Shown piece by piece: positions 24,421 through 31,895 of a stretch of 31,895 bases of DNA. The notes beneath the pieces were generated by a model. The model was not told the DNA's origin. It saw only the letters and a list, made by a program, of their open reading frames with translations, and made no database searches. The DNA is from Cyanobacteria bacterium UBA11153. Its GTDB lineage: Bacteria > Cyanobacteriota > Cyanobacteriia > Cyanobacteriales > Coleofasciculaceae. Each line of letters starts with the position of its first letter. Position 1 is the first letter of the stretch. The position numbers and the translations under genes are program-made. Location: NCBI GenBank assembly GCA_003511885.1, contig DOIX01000333.1, positions 8,376 through 40,270 on the forward strand. Reading direction: 5' to 3'.

Positions 24421-25962
24421 ATGGTTGCACCTGTACCAGAGACATTTGAAATTGAACGCCATAAAGCAGCGATGGTGCGCACTGAGCTATCCAAACCCGT
24501 GCGATTGGCGATAGAAAGCGGAATTCTCACTCAAGATACCACTTTTTTCGATTATGGCTGCGGTCATGGTGGGGATGTGCGGCGACTTGGGAAAAAAGGT
24601 TATATTTGTGGTAGTTGGGATCCATACTATCAACCAGATTGTCCCCTAACAAGATCCGATATTGTTAATTTAGGTTATATCATTAATGTCATTGAAAACC
24701 CAAACGAACGTCGTCAAGCAATGATTAACGCTTGGGAATTAACAACTCAAGTATTAATTGTATCAGCCCAAGTTTTAATCGACGATCGCAATTCTGGTCA
24801 AATTGCTTATGGAGATGGCATTATTACTCGTCGCAATACCTTTCAAAAGTATTACCAACAAGAAGAGTTAAAAATCTATATTGACCAAGTTTTAGAAGTA
24901 GATGCAATTCCCCTTGATTTAGGGATCTTTTTTGTCTTTCGCGATGAAGCAAAAGCACAAAGTTTTCGAGCTTCTCGCTTCCGCTCCCGCCTGAGTCCCC
25001 CCAGAATCGTCCTTAATTCAAAACGGTTTGAAGACTATCAAGAAATCCTCGCTCCCTTAATGGCGTTTGTCGCCGAAAGGGGACGGATGCCCAGCACTAC
25101 TGAATTAACCAATATTCCCGAAATACTAGCAGAATTCGGTCACTTACGCCGTGCATTTCAGATGATTTTACAAGTAACCCAGCAAGAAGAATGGGATGCG
25201 ATCGCAGATAAACGCCGCGAAGATCTCCTAGTTTACATCGCTCTGAGCCAATTCGGCAAGCGTCCTAAATTTAGCCATTTCTCGGAGGTGGTGCAAAATG
25301 ATATTAAGGGACTTTTTGGTACTTATCGAGATGCTTGTACTGCTGCTGATTTAATGCTCGCGAGTGTGGGAAACTTACAATTAATTGCCAAGTGTTGCCA
25401 ACAAAGTACAATTGGCAAACATCTCCCCAACGCTCTTTATGTCCATGTTTCTGCACTGGAAAGACTCAATCCTTTACTGCGACTCTATGAAGGATGTGCC
25501 AGTCGTACTATTGGGAGATTACATGGCACAACTTTAATTAAATTTCACACTAATAAAGCCAAAATTTCTTATTTATTTTATCCAGAATTCGATCCTAATC
25601 CTCATCCCACTTTGCACACTGCTATGCAAATCGATCTCCAAAATTTGCATGTGGTATACCGGGAATACGAGAGTTCAGAAAACCCCCCAATTCTCCATCG
25701 TAAAGAAACATTCGTCACCCCAGACTATCCCCTTTATGAAAAATTTGCCAAACTTACTCGCCAAGAAGAAGAAAGGGGATTATTAGATAATACCAAAACT
25801 ATTGGAACTCTTAAAGGCTGGGAACAATGTCTGGCAGAAAATTTATCAGAAATTCAAGGTTATAGCCTCAGATGGCGCAAAGATGCAGATCCTTATAGAG
25901 TTAAAATTTTAAAAAATGCACGTCTCCAAAGGATTAAAAAATCTGGAAATAAGGAAGAATAG
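24421..25962 (+). CDS. DNA phosphorothioation-associated putative methyltransferase
   Basis: The 513-residue protein matches the family annotated as DNA phosphorothioation-associated methyltransferase, found near dnd genes that put sulfur into the DNA backbone. Recognisable parts are IERHKAAMVRTELSKPVRLA (11-30), the SAM-binding motif FFDYGCGHGGDVRRL (42-56), and a second acidic strand end SWDPYYQP near 64-71. The long C-terminal half (about 190-513) is family-specific, with FGTYRDACTAADLML and SYLFYPEFDPNPHPTLH. No dndABCDE, ptu or restriction genes are in the window, so it is solitary here. A heptad array takes the place of the ribosome binding site. Confidence 0.85.
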   Translation: MVAPVPETFEIERHKAAMVRTELSKPVRLAIESGILTQDTTFFDYGCGHGGDVRRLGKKGYICGSWDPYYQPDCPLTRSDIVNLGYIINVIENPNERRQAMINAWELTTQVLIVSAQVLIDDRNSGQIAYGDGIITRRNTFQKYYQQEELKIYIDQVLEVDAIPLDLGIFFVFRDEAKAQSFRASRFRSRLSPPRIVLNSKRFEDYQEILAPLMAFVAERGRMPSTTELTNIPEILAEFGHLRRAFQMILQVTQQEEWDAIADKRREDLLVYIALSQFGKRPKFSHFSEVVQNDIKGLFGTYRDACTAADLMLASVGNLQLIAKCCQQSTIGKHLPNALYVHVSALERLNPLLRLYEGCASRTIGRLHGTTLIKFHTNKAKISYLFYPEFDPNPHPTLHTAMQIDLQNLHVVYREYESSENPPILHRKETFVTPDYPLYEKFAKLTRQEEERGLLDNTKTIGTLKGWEQCLAENLSEIQGYSLRWRKDADPYRVKILKNARLQRIKKSGNKEE

Positions 25963-26276
25963 AGATTAGAAAAGTCAATCAGATCCTTTCTATTGGATTA
26001 ATCTCAATTTGATGTTATTGTTACAATAACTAAATCGACGTAATTGATATAATATAACATCCAAATTACCTACCCCCTTTATCAACTGAAGCCCACACCA
26101 TCCATTCTGTGGAAAGTTTTATAGTATTAACTTTTAGCTGCTTCAGCTACAAGAGGGTTGTCAAACTAGATTTGGTATAATTTATGACTAATTCAAGAGA
26201 GTAAAGGTATACCGATTAGCCATTAGCGATTAGCAATTAGTCATTAACAATTTATTAATTGACAGAGAGGTATCAA
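25963..26276. other. Intergenic region upstream of modA
   Basis: The 314-base gap holds a 17-base palindrome GTTATTGTTACAATAAC (26014-26030) and a small hairpin TAGCTGcttCAGCTA near 26136. It also holds a likely -10 box and five 7-base units of the GATTAGC/CATTAGC type (26214-26248). I see no gene and no recognisable molybdenum-cofactor riboswitch. Confidence 0.55.
26173..26181 (+). promoter_or_regulatory. Extended -10 promoter element upstream of modA
   Basis: TGG followed by TATAAT (26176-26181) forms an extended -10 box about 95 bases before the modA start. No good -35 box is seen, which is tolerated with an extended -10. Confidence 0.4.
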
Positions 26277-27053
26277 ATGGAGAGACGAAGATTTATCGGA
26301 TTATCTCTACTAGCTTTTTTGGCAGCTTGCAGCACTAATACCAATAAAAGTCAATCACCACAAACGGTAACGATAACTGTATCGGCTGCGGCAAGTCTAC
26401 AGAATGTGATGGAAGAAATTCAACAGTTATATCGGAAAGAAAATCCGAATGTTACGATTATTTATAACTTTGCTTCCTCCGGATCTTTACAACAGCAAAT
26501 CGAGCAAGGAGCGCCTGTTGATATTTTTATGTCAGCAGCATCTAAACAGATGAATACTTTGGCAAACAAAGATCTTTTGCTAACCGATACGCGACAGGAT
26601 ATAATCAAAAATGAGGTGGTATTAATTGTACCCAAAGATGCTAAAGGCATTGGCAATTTCAAAGATTTAAGCAGTGATATCGTCAAAAAAATTGCGATAG
26701 GAGATCCTGAGAGCGTACCTGTGGGACAGTATAGCAAAGAAGTTTTTACTTCTCTCAAATTGTCAGATAAAATTAAACCCAAGCTTATCTTTGCTAAAGA
26801 TGTGCGCCAAGTATTATATTATGTAGAAACGGGTAATGTTGATGCAGGAATAGTCTATAAAACGGATGCAAAACTATCAGACAAGATTGAAGTAGTTGCT
26901 ACAGCTTTACCAGCTTATCATGCTCCAATTGTTTATCCTGTAGCCGTCTTGAAAGATAGCAAAAACCCTGATGTAGCCAAAAAGTTTGTCCAATTTCTAT
27001 CTAGCGATACTGCCAAACAAGTTTTTGAGAAGTACGGCTTTATCCCAAATTAG
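26277..27053 (+). CDS. modA: Molybdate ABC transporter substrate-binding lipoprotein
   Basis: ModA captures molybdate (and tungstate) in the periplasm and passes it to ModBC. I use the ATG at 26277, which follows GAGAGG; a TTG six codons upstream has no such site. The 258-residue protein begins ERRRFIGLSLLAFLAAC: a lipobox with lipid-bearing C18 and a twin-arginine-like RRRF motif. Conserved ligand-binding pieces are VSAAASLQNVMEEI, NFASSGSLQQQIEQGAPVDIFMSA, and GDPESVPVGQYSKEV. The end VAKKFVQFLSSDTAKQVFEKYGF is typical of the family. A hairpin follows (27064-27086), then modBC. Confidence 0.95.
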   Translation: MERRRFIGLSLLAFLAACSTNTNKSQSPQTVTITVSAAASLQNVMEEIQQLYRKENPNVTIIYNFASSGSLQQQIEQGAPVDIFMSAASKQMNTLANKDLLLTDTRQDIIKNEVVLIVPKDAKGIGNFKDLSSDIVKKIAIGDPESVPVGQYSKEVFTSLKLSDKIKPKLIFAKDVRQVLYYVETGNVDAGIVYKTDAKLSDKIEVVATALPAYHAPIVYPVAVLKDSKNPDVAKKFVQFLSSDTAKQVFEKYGFIPN

Positions 27054-27063
27054 GGTTTATTGT

Positions 27064-27086
27064 AGAAGAGGCATTCTGCCTCTTCT
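27064..27086 (+). terminator. Terminator-like hairpin between modA and modBC
   Basis: AGAAGAGGCA (27064-27073) pairs fully with TGCCTCTTCT (27077-27086) over a 3-base loop, 10 bases after the modA stop. The following GAATTTGTTT is only moderately T-rich, so partial termination is likely and would lower modBC relative to modA. Confidence 0.65.
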
Positions 27087-27268
27087 GAATTTGTTTGGGA
27101 GAGGGTGAATTATTGGAAAAAATATTACTAATCTAAGTTGCTAGTTACAAATATTCGAGGAACCGAATTTAAACTTTGCCTTATTGAGGTGAATTTAGGG
27201 GGAGAGCAAATCCTTATCCCGATCGCTAGTAACTTGAATTAGTATTAGTAGTACTAAAGGAAAACAAA

Positions 27269-29158
27269 ATGAATTTAGATTTATCACCCTTATATATTTC
27301 TCTCAAAACAGCATCAGTTGCCACCTTTTTTGCTTTGATTTCAGGAGTTACAGTCGCCAGATGGATGTTTAGTTATCGCGGTAAAGCGAGAGGAATACTT
27401 GATGGAGTGTTCGCACTTCCGCTGGTACTTCCACCAACTGTAGTCGGATTTTTACTTCTATTACTACTCGGTAGAAATAGTCCAGTCGGACAATTTTTAA
27501 AACAATTCGGAATTACGATTATTTTTTCATGGTATGCCGCAGTAATTGCAGCAACAGTCGTAGCTTTTCCCTTAATGTATAAAACAGTATTAGGAGCATT
27601 TGAACAAGTTAATCAAGATTTAATTGCTTGTGCTAAAACCCTGGGAGCATCAGAAAGAAGAGTATTTTGGCAGGTAATTTTACCTTTAGCTTCGCCTGGT
27701 ATTATTGCCGGGACTATTTTATCATTTGCTAGAGCATTAGGTGAGTTTGGGGCTACCTTAATGTTGGCGGGTAGTATTCCGGGGAAAACCGAAACAATTC
27801 CCATCGCAATTTTCTTCGCCTCGGAATCTGGTAACATGGAGGAGGCATTAATTTGGGTAATTATTGTCATCGCTATCACCCTTTCTGCGATCGCAAGTAT
27901 TAACTATTTGTCTAATTCCCCAAATTTCTATCAAACTAGCTTCATTAATTATTGTTCCCTTCTTATTAATCGCTTCTCCACAATTATTAGTCGTTGGTTT
28001 CTCGCTCTACCCCAAATATTAATCCAAATCTACCCCTTTTTAAGGTTAGCGAGGGCGGAGCTGTACCTGGAGAAAAAAAAAGCCAATAATAAAGAACTAA
28101 TTGTCAATATTGAGAAACATTTTTCCAGCTTTACTCTCAACTCTAATTTTACTACAAATACTCAGCCTTTAGGACTATTAGGCTCATCAGGATCTGGCAA
28201 AAGCATGACTCTCCGATGTATCGCGGGCTTAGAAACACCAAGTCGAGGTAAAATTGTTTTAAATGGGCGAGTTTTATTTGATTCAGAACAAAAAATTAAT
28301 CTTCCACCACATCAACGTAGAATTGGTTTTGTTTTTCAAGACTATGCCCTATTTCCTCACATGAAAGTTGCTCAAAATATTGGTTTTGGCTTGCACGAAT
28401 TATCTATTTCTGAACGACAGAATCGAGTATGGAGATATATAGAATTAATGCAGTTACAAGGGCTAGAAAAGCGCTATCCTCATCAACTATCCGGTGGACA
28501 ACAACAAAGAGTTGCCTTAGCCAGAGCTTTAGCGATCGCACCAGAAGCTATACTTTTAGATGAACCTCTCTCTGCCTTGGATAACTATCTCCGCAGTCAA
28601 ATTGAAAAACTCCTGGCTGAAGTCTTCTCCAATTATGGCGGAATTACCTTATTTGTCACCCACAAACTAGAGGAAGCTTATCGAGTTTGCGACAATCTTC
28701 TCATCCTTTCCCATGGAAAAGTTATCGCATCCGGACGTAAAGAAGAAATTTTTGAACATCCTCCTAATTTTACCGTAGCCAAAGTAACAGAGTGTAAAAA
28801 CTTTTCCCGCGCCCAAATAATTGATAGCCAATCCATTACCGCCTTAGATTGGGGATGTAGGTTGACAGTTATGCAAGCAATACCTCCAGAATTAACTTAT
28901 GTCGGAATTCGCGCTCATCACCTGACTTTTCCTCCAGAATCAGATGAGGAAAATACCTTTACCTCCTGGCTAGTCACAACCAGCGAAACGCAACATCGCA
29001 TCAGCCTTTACCTGAAACTTAATTCTCCTCCTACTAATAGTCAAGACTATCACTTACAAGCAGAAATATTTAAAGAAAAATGGGCGGAACTAAAAAATCG
29101 CCCCTTACCATGGTATGTTAAGTTAGATTCGCTCCGGCTGATTTTGATGGAGAGATAA
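27269..29158 (+). CDS. modBC: Molybdate ABC transporter, permease-ATPase fusion
   Basis: One 629-residue chain joins ModB and ModC, a fusion known in cyanobacteria. Residues 1-225 form the permease with several membrane helices and the EAA-type loop CAKTLGASERRVFWQVILPLASPGII near 119-144. After a linker the ATPase carries Walker A GSSGSGKS (about 301-308), the Q-loop FVFQDYALFPH, the signature LSGGQQQRVALARA (about 407) and Walker B LLDEPLSALD (about 429-438). The last ~100 residues correspond to a divergent TOBE/molybdate-sensing region. AAGGAA six bases before the ATG is a good ribosome site. A run of nine A at 28073-28081 encodes three lysines in the linker. Confidence 0.95.
   Translation: MNLDLSPLYISLKTASVATFFALISGVTVARWMFSYRGKARGILDGVFALPLVLPPTVVGFLLLLLLGRNSPVGQFLKQFGITIIFSWYAAVIAATVVAFPLMYKTVLGAFEQVNQDLIACAKTLGASERRVFWQVILPLASPGIIAGTILSFARALGEFGATLMLAGSIPGKTETIPIAIFFASESGNMEEALIWVIIVIAITLSAIASINYLSNSPNFYQTSFINYCSLLINRFSTIISRWFLALPQILIQIYPFLRLARAELYLEKKKANNKELIVNIEKHFSSFTLNSNFTTNTQPLGLLGSSGSGKSMTLRCIAGLETPSRGKIVLNGRVLFDSEQKINLPPHQRRIGFVFQDYALFPHMKVAQNIGFGLHELSISERQNRVWRYIELMQLQGLEKRYPHQLSGGQQQRVALARALAIAPEAILLDEPLSALDNYLRSQIEKLLAEVFSNYGGITLFVTHKLEEAYRVCDNLLILSHGKVIASGRKEEIFEHPPNFTVAKVTECKNFSRAQIIDSQSITALDWGCRLTVMQAIPPELTYVGIRAHHLTFPPESDEENTFTSWLVTTSETQHRISLYLKLNSPPTNSQDYHLQAEIFKEKWAELKNRPLPWYVKLDSLRLILMER
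28073..28081 (+). repeat. Run of nine A in the ModB-ModC linker
   Basis: The run encodes K269-K271. Loss of one A leads to a TAA after 6 further codons, and gain of one A leads to a TAA three codons on. It is a potential slippage site. Confidence 0.85.
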
Positions 29159-29255
29159 GCTTGAAGATATCCCCATCACCTCTCATCCTAAAACAGGAGT
29201 CTCTCCTACCTCGCGCTCCTACCCAAAAACAAAAAGGACAGCTTTCTTCCCCATT

Positions 29256-29283
29256 CCCTAGCCCCTAGTCCCCAGCCCCTAGT
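29256..29283. repeat. Four-unit heptad array (CCCTAGC/CCCTAGT)
   Basis: Units CCCTAGC, CCCTAGT, CCCCAGC, CCCTAGT lie in register in the 245-base gap between modBC and the tyrosine autokinase gene. Nothing else is recognised in this gap. Confidence 0.7.
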
Positions 29284-29403
29284 CTCTCTCTATATGTTAA
29301 TTATTTTGCTCCACCCCATTCATTAACTGTCAGTTGTGGTATGATTATTCAATCATTCTCCTCATCAATTTCCATCTATCCTTAACCTTGTGGGTCTACC
29401 TTT

Positions 29404-31614
29404 ATGGAATCTACCGAATATATAGAAGAGATAGATTTTCAGAAATACTGGCTTGTACTGAAGCGCCGCTGGTTGCCCGCAGTAGGCGTGTTTGGCGGGA
29501 TTGTGGCAGTGGCAGGTTTAGCAGTGATTAGGCAGGTTCCCAGTTATCAGGCCCAAGGGACTATCTTAATCCAGAAAGATCGTTCCGCTTCGCTAACTGG
29601 ATTGGATGAAGCACTATCTCAGTTTGATAAATTAGCACAGAAAAGCGATCCCATCGCCACTGCCGCTGCAATTGTTAAATCTCGCCCCATTGCCGAAAAG
29701 ACTGTGGCAGAGCTAAATTTACGGGATGAGACGGGGAATCCGATTAAGCCAGAGGTAGTGTTACAAGGGCTTCAGGTAAAACCAGTGGCGGGAACGGATG
29801 TGATGACGCTTACCTATCAGTCCAAAAAACCAGATGTGGCGGCGGCGGTGGTAAATAAGGTGATGGAAGTGTACATCGCTGATGATATTCAGGCAAATCG
29901 GGCGAAAGCAGCAGCGGCACGGGAATTTATTACGGAACAATTGCCCAGACTAAAACAGAATGTTAGTATCGCTGATGCGGAATTAAGAAACTTTAAAGAA
30001 CAAAATAAAATAGTCGATTTGGTAAATGAGGCGAAGTCATCGGTAGAGACGGTAGCTGATTTAGATACTCAAATTGCTCAAACTCAAGCTAAATTAGCAG
30101 AAGCGACAGCGCAGACAGAAACCCTCCGCAGCCAAGTGGGCTTAAATTCTAAAACGGCTGTGGCAGTGAATTCCCTCAACCAATCTGCGGGAGTAAATCA
30201 GGCACTGGCGGAATTGCAAAAGGTACAAAGTCAGTTGGCTGTGGAAAGAGGTAGGTTTTTAGAGGAAGCGCCGATAGTTCAAAAACTAAAGGAGCAAGAG
30301 ACGAAACTGCAAACCCTTGTAAACCAAAGAATTGGCGAAAACTTGGGGAGTGAGGCAGAAGTTGCTACCACAAATTTACAGATAGGACAGACAAAACAAG
30401 ATTTAGCGGCGAAATTAGTAGCAGCAGAAGTAGAACAGTCCGGTTTATCGCGGCAATTGGCTGTGTTGACGACGGCAAGAATAGCTTACAAAGAGCGCTC
30501 TAATAGTTTACCGCGATTGCAGGAAAAGGAAAAGGAATTGGAACGGCGGGTAGAGGCAACCCAATTAACCTACTCGCAACTTTTGCAAAAATTAGATGAA
30601 ACGCGGTTAATCGAAAACCAGAATGTGGGGAATGCCCGGATAGTTGAGGCAGCGGCAGTGCCGGAAAAACCAACTTCTTCTAAGAAGAAACTCATCGCGG
30701 CTGGAGGAGTTGTCGTTGGGGGATTATTGGGGATTGCCGTGGCATTTTTGGTGGATTTGATAGACCATTCGGTGAAAAATGTCAAGGAGGCAAAAGAACT
30801 TTTTGGTTATACTCTCTTGGGAGTAGTGCCAGCTTTTGGGAAGTTGGGAAATCGCGGATTCTCCTTTAAGAAGTCTGAAGCTAAGGATGTGAGATTGGTG
30901 GCGAGAGATACACCCGGTTCTCCCATTGCTCAAGCTTATCAGATGTTGCGGGCAAATCTGAAGTTTTTAAGTTCTGATAAACAGATTAAAGCAATTGTAG
31001 TGACAAGTTCCGTGCCCCAGGAAGGGAAATCGGAAGTATCGGCAAATTTAGCGGCTGCGATCGCGCAAGTTGGACGTAGAGTGTTATTGGTGGATGCGGA
31101 TATGCGCCATCCTTCTCAGCATCATCTCTGGAATTTGACTAATGCAGTGGGGTTAAGTAATTTGCTGGTGGGGGAGGCAGATTTTAGTACAGCTGTCCAG
31201 GAAGTGATGCCGGGATTGGAAGTACTGACTTCTGGAGTAATTCCGCCTAATCCGGTAGCAATTCTCGACTCGAAGCGGATGGCAAATTTAATGGAAACTT
31301 TTGCTAAGGGTTATGATGCAGTGATTGTTGATACACCACCCATGGCAGGGATTGCTGATGCGCCAATTTTAGGGAAAATGGCGGATGGGATTTTGCTGGT
31401 AGTGCGCCCTGGAGTAGTTGATGCCGGAAGTGCTAAAGCTGCTAAAGAGTTTATCGCAAGATCCGGGCAAACGGTGTTGGGGATTGTGGCGAATGGCGTA
31501 ACGATTAAGAATGAGCCGGATAGTTACTTCTATTACTCTAAGGAAAATTATTATACGAAGAAAGTGGACGTAAATGGAGTGTCAGTTTCATTAGGAGGTA
31601 ATAGTCAAAATTAA
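29404..31614 (+). CDS. Polysaccharide biosynthesis tyrosine autokinase (Wzc/GumC-CpsD fusion)
   Basis: The 736-residue inner-membrane protein controls chain length and export of exopolysaccharide. The N-terminus has a Wzz domain with a first membrane helix at about 22-42 (WLPAVGVFGGIVAVAGLAVI). Long periplasmic coiled-coil segments follow (about 165-410). A second helix near 427-447 (IAAGGVVVGGLLGIAVAFLVDL) leads to a cytosolic BY-kinase domain. Walker A is SSVPQEGKSEVSANLA near 535, Walker A' VLLVDADMRHP near 553, and Walker B AVIVDTPP near 639. The tail carries a tyrosine cluster YFYYSKENYY near 710-720, the expected autophosphorylation site. No glycosyltransferase genes are visible downstream in the window. 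The ATG has no strong ribosome site. Confidence 0.93.
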   Translation: MESTEYIEEIDFQKYWLVLKRRWLPAVGVFGGIVAVAGLAVIRQVPSYQAQGTILIQKDRSASLTGLDEALSQFDKLAQKSDPIATAAAIVKSRPIAEKTVAELNLRDETGNPIKPEVVLQGLQVKPVAGTDVMTLTYQSKKPDVAAAVVNKVMEVYIADDIQANRAKAAAAREFITEQLPRLKQNVSIADAELRNFKEQNKIVDLVNEAKSSVETVADLDTQIAQTQAKLAEATAQTETLRSQVGLNSKTAVAVNSLNQSAGVNQALAELQKVQSQLAVERGRFLEEAPIVQKLKEQETKLQTLVNQRIGENLGSEAEVATTNLQIGQTKQDLAAKLVAAEVEQSGLSRQLAVLTTARIAYKERSNSLPRLQEKEKELERRVEATQLTYSQLLQKLDETRLIENQNVGNARIVEAAAVPEKPTSSKKKLIAAGGVVVGGLLGIAVAFLVDLIDHSVKNVKEAKELFGYTLLGVVPAFGKLGNRGFSFKKSEAKDVRLVARDTPGSPIAQAYQMLRANLKFLSSDKQIKAIVVTSSVPQEGKSEVSANLAAAIAQVGRRVLLVDADMRHPSQHHLWNLTNAVGLSNLLVGEADFSTAVQEVMPGLEVLTSGVIPPNPVAILDSKRMANLMETFAKGYDAVIVDTPPMAGIADAPILGKMADGILLVVRPGVVDAGSAKAAKEFIARSGQTVLGIVANGVTIKNEPDSYFYYSKENYYTKKVDVNGVSVSLGGNSQN

Positions 31615-31666
31615 TTAAATGGATACACATATAGACAAGGTAAGGGTGAATGATATGGGCGATATG

Positions 31667-31762
31667 ATTAATCAAGCCATATCATATCCTGAAGGCAGGG
31701 GGTTAGTCAAGTCATATCGTGAAGACATGGGGTTAATCAAGCCATATCATATCGTGAAGACA
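31667..31762. repeat. Three-unit tandem repeat of 30-35 bp
   Basis: Units start at about 31668, 31703 and 31733. Each reads TTAATCAAGCCATATC or TTAGTCAAGTCATATC, then (C/G)TGAAGRCA and a G-run. Unit 2 is shorter by five bases. Confidence 0.75.
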
Positions 31763-31827
31763 GGGCGAAGCATTCGGATTGTTAAATTCGGGTGGAAAAT
31801 ATAAATTGTCGCCCGAATGCTTCGCCC
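31763..31827. repeat. Inverted repeat with perfect 15-bp arms (GGGCGAAGCATTCGG)
   Basis: GGGCGAAGCATTCGG at 31763-31777 is exactly complementary to 31813-31827, with 35 bases between. I recall similar GCGAAGCATTCGG palindromes as common in cyanobacterial genomes, so it is probably a MITE/REP-like element. Confidence 0.7.
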
Positions 31828-31895
31828 CTACAGTAGGGAAAAAGAAAGTGAAAAAGAAAATGAACATGAACGGGAAATGAAAAATTTAGATATAA

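Larger units (their letters stand above)
31615..31895. other. Repeat-rich non-coding end of the window
   Basis: It holds a three-unit tandem repeat followed by a long inverted repeat, both described separately. A 61-codon frame (31619-31804) is built from these repeats and is not accepted as a gene. Confidence 0.6.

Noticed and set aside
25963..26276. Molybdenum cofactor riboswitch upstream of modA
   Set aside because: No structure matching the known Moco RNA was seen; only short palindromes and heptads.
29334..29531. 65-codon plus-strand frame overlapping the tyrosine autokinase start
   Set aside because: It lies out of frame within the clear Wzz domain coding sequence and has no protein character of its own.
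31619..31804. 61-codon frame after the tyrosine autokinase
   Set aside because: The translation simply follows the 30-35 bp tandem repeat and inverted repeat; no protein character.

Overview
The window looks like a chromosomal segment of a filamentous cyanobacterium. The octamer GCGATCGC (the HIP1 palindrome) recurs throughout. The proteins belong to families that are typical of cyanobacteria: pentapeptide-repeat proteins, a GUN4-domain protein, a kinase-WD40 protein, an NB-ARC ATPase, a CHAT protease-like protein and a fused ModB-ModC transporter. Many gaps between genes carry short 7-base tandem repeats of the kind described as STRRs in filamentous cyanobacteria. No rRNA, CRISPR array, prophage or intact insertion sequence was found.

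Left part (1-8.4 kb): a beta-carbonic anhydrase, a GH3-family acyl-adenylating enzyme, a small antitoxin-like protein, a secreted protein broken by a one-base frameshift, a predicted ABC-class ATPase (COG3044 type), a DUF924 protein, tRNA-Cys(GCA) with a good promoter, a SAM methyltransferase and arogenate/prephenate dehydrogenase TyrA. Middle part (8.6-18.3 kb): a large pentapeptide-repeat protein, a DinG-like helicase homologue with degenerate nucleotide-binding motifs, a Fur-family regulator, a Ser/Thr kinase with a seven-blade WD40 propeller, an NB-ARC ATPase that stops where its sensor repeats would normally begin, and the lytic transglycosylase MltA. Right part (18.8-31.6 kb): a membrane-anchored CHAT protein, a two-domain peptidoglycan-binding protein, a GUN4-domain protein whose C-terminal membrane helix is out of frame, a secreted pentapeptide-repeat protein, a solitary DNA-phosphorothioation-associated methyltransferase, the molybdate transporter genes modA and modBC, and a Wzc-like tyrosine autokinase for exopolysaccharide.

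Most genes are single transcription units. The two clear functional pairings are modA with modBC (molybdate uptake) and, by inference, the co-directional NB-ARC and kinase-WD40 genes. MltA, the peptidoglycan-binding protein and the Wzc-like kinase all act on the cell envelope but are not in one operon.

The most unusual signals lie in the non-coding DNA and in broken genes. (1) Runs of 7-base units stop within 12 bases of the start codon in at least four unrelated genes, replacing any Shine-Dalgarno site. (2) The same kind of repeat sits in frame inside mltA. (3) Two genes are split by single-base frameshifts. (4) A run of nine A lies at the ModB-ModC junction, and slippage in either direction would stop translation at once. 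(5) Several dispersed palindromic repeats and a 62-bp tandem repeat are present.
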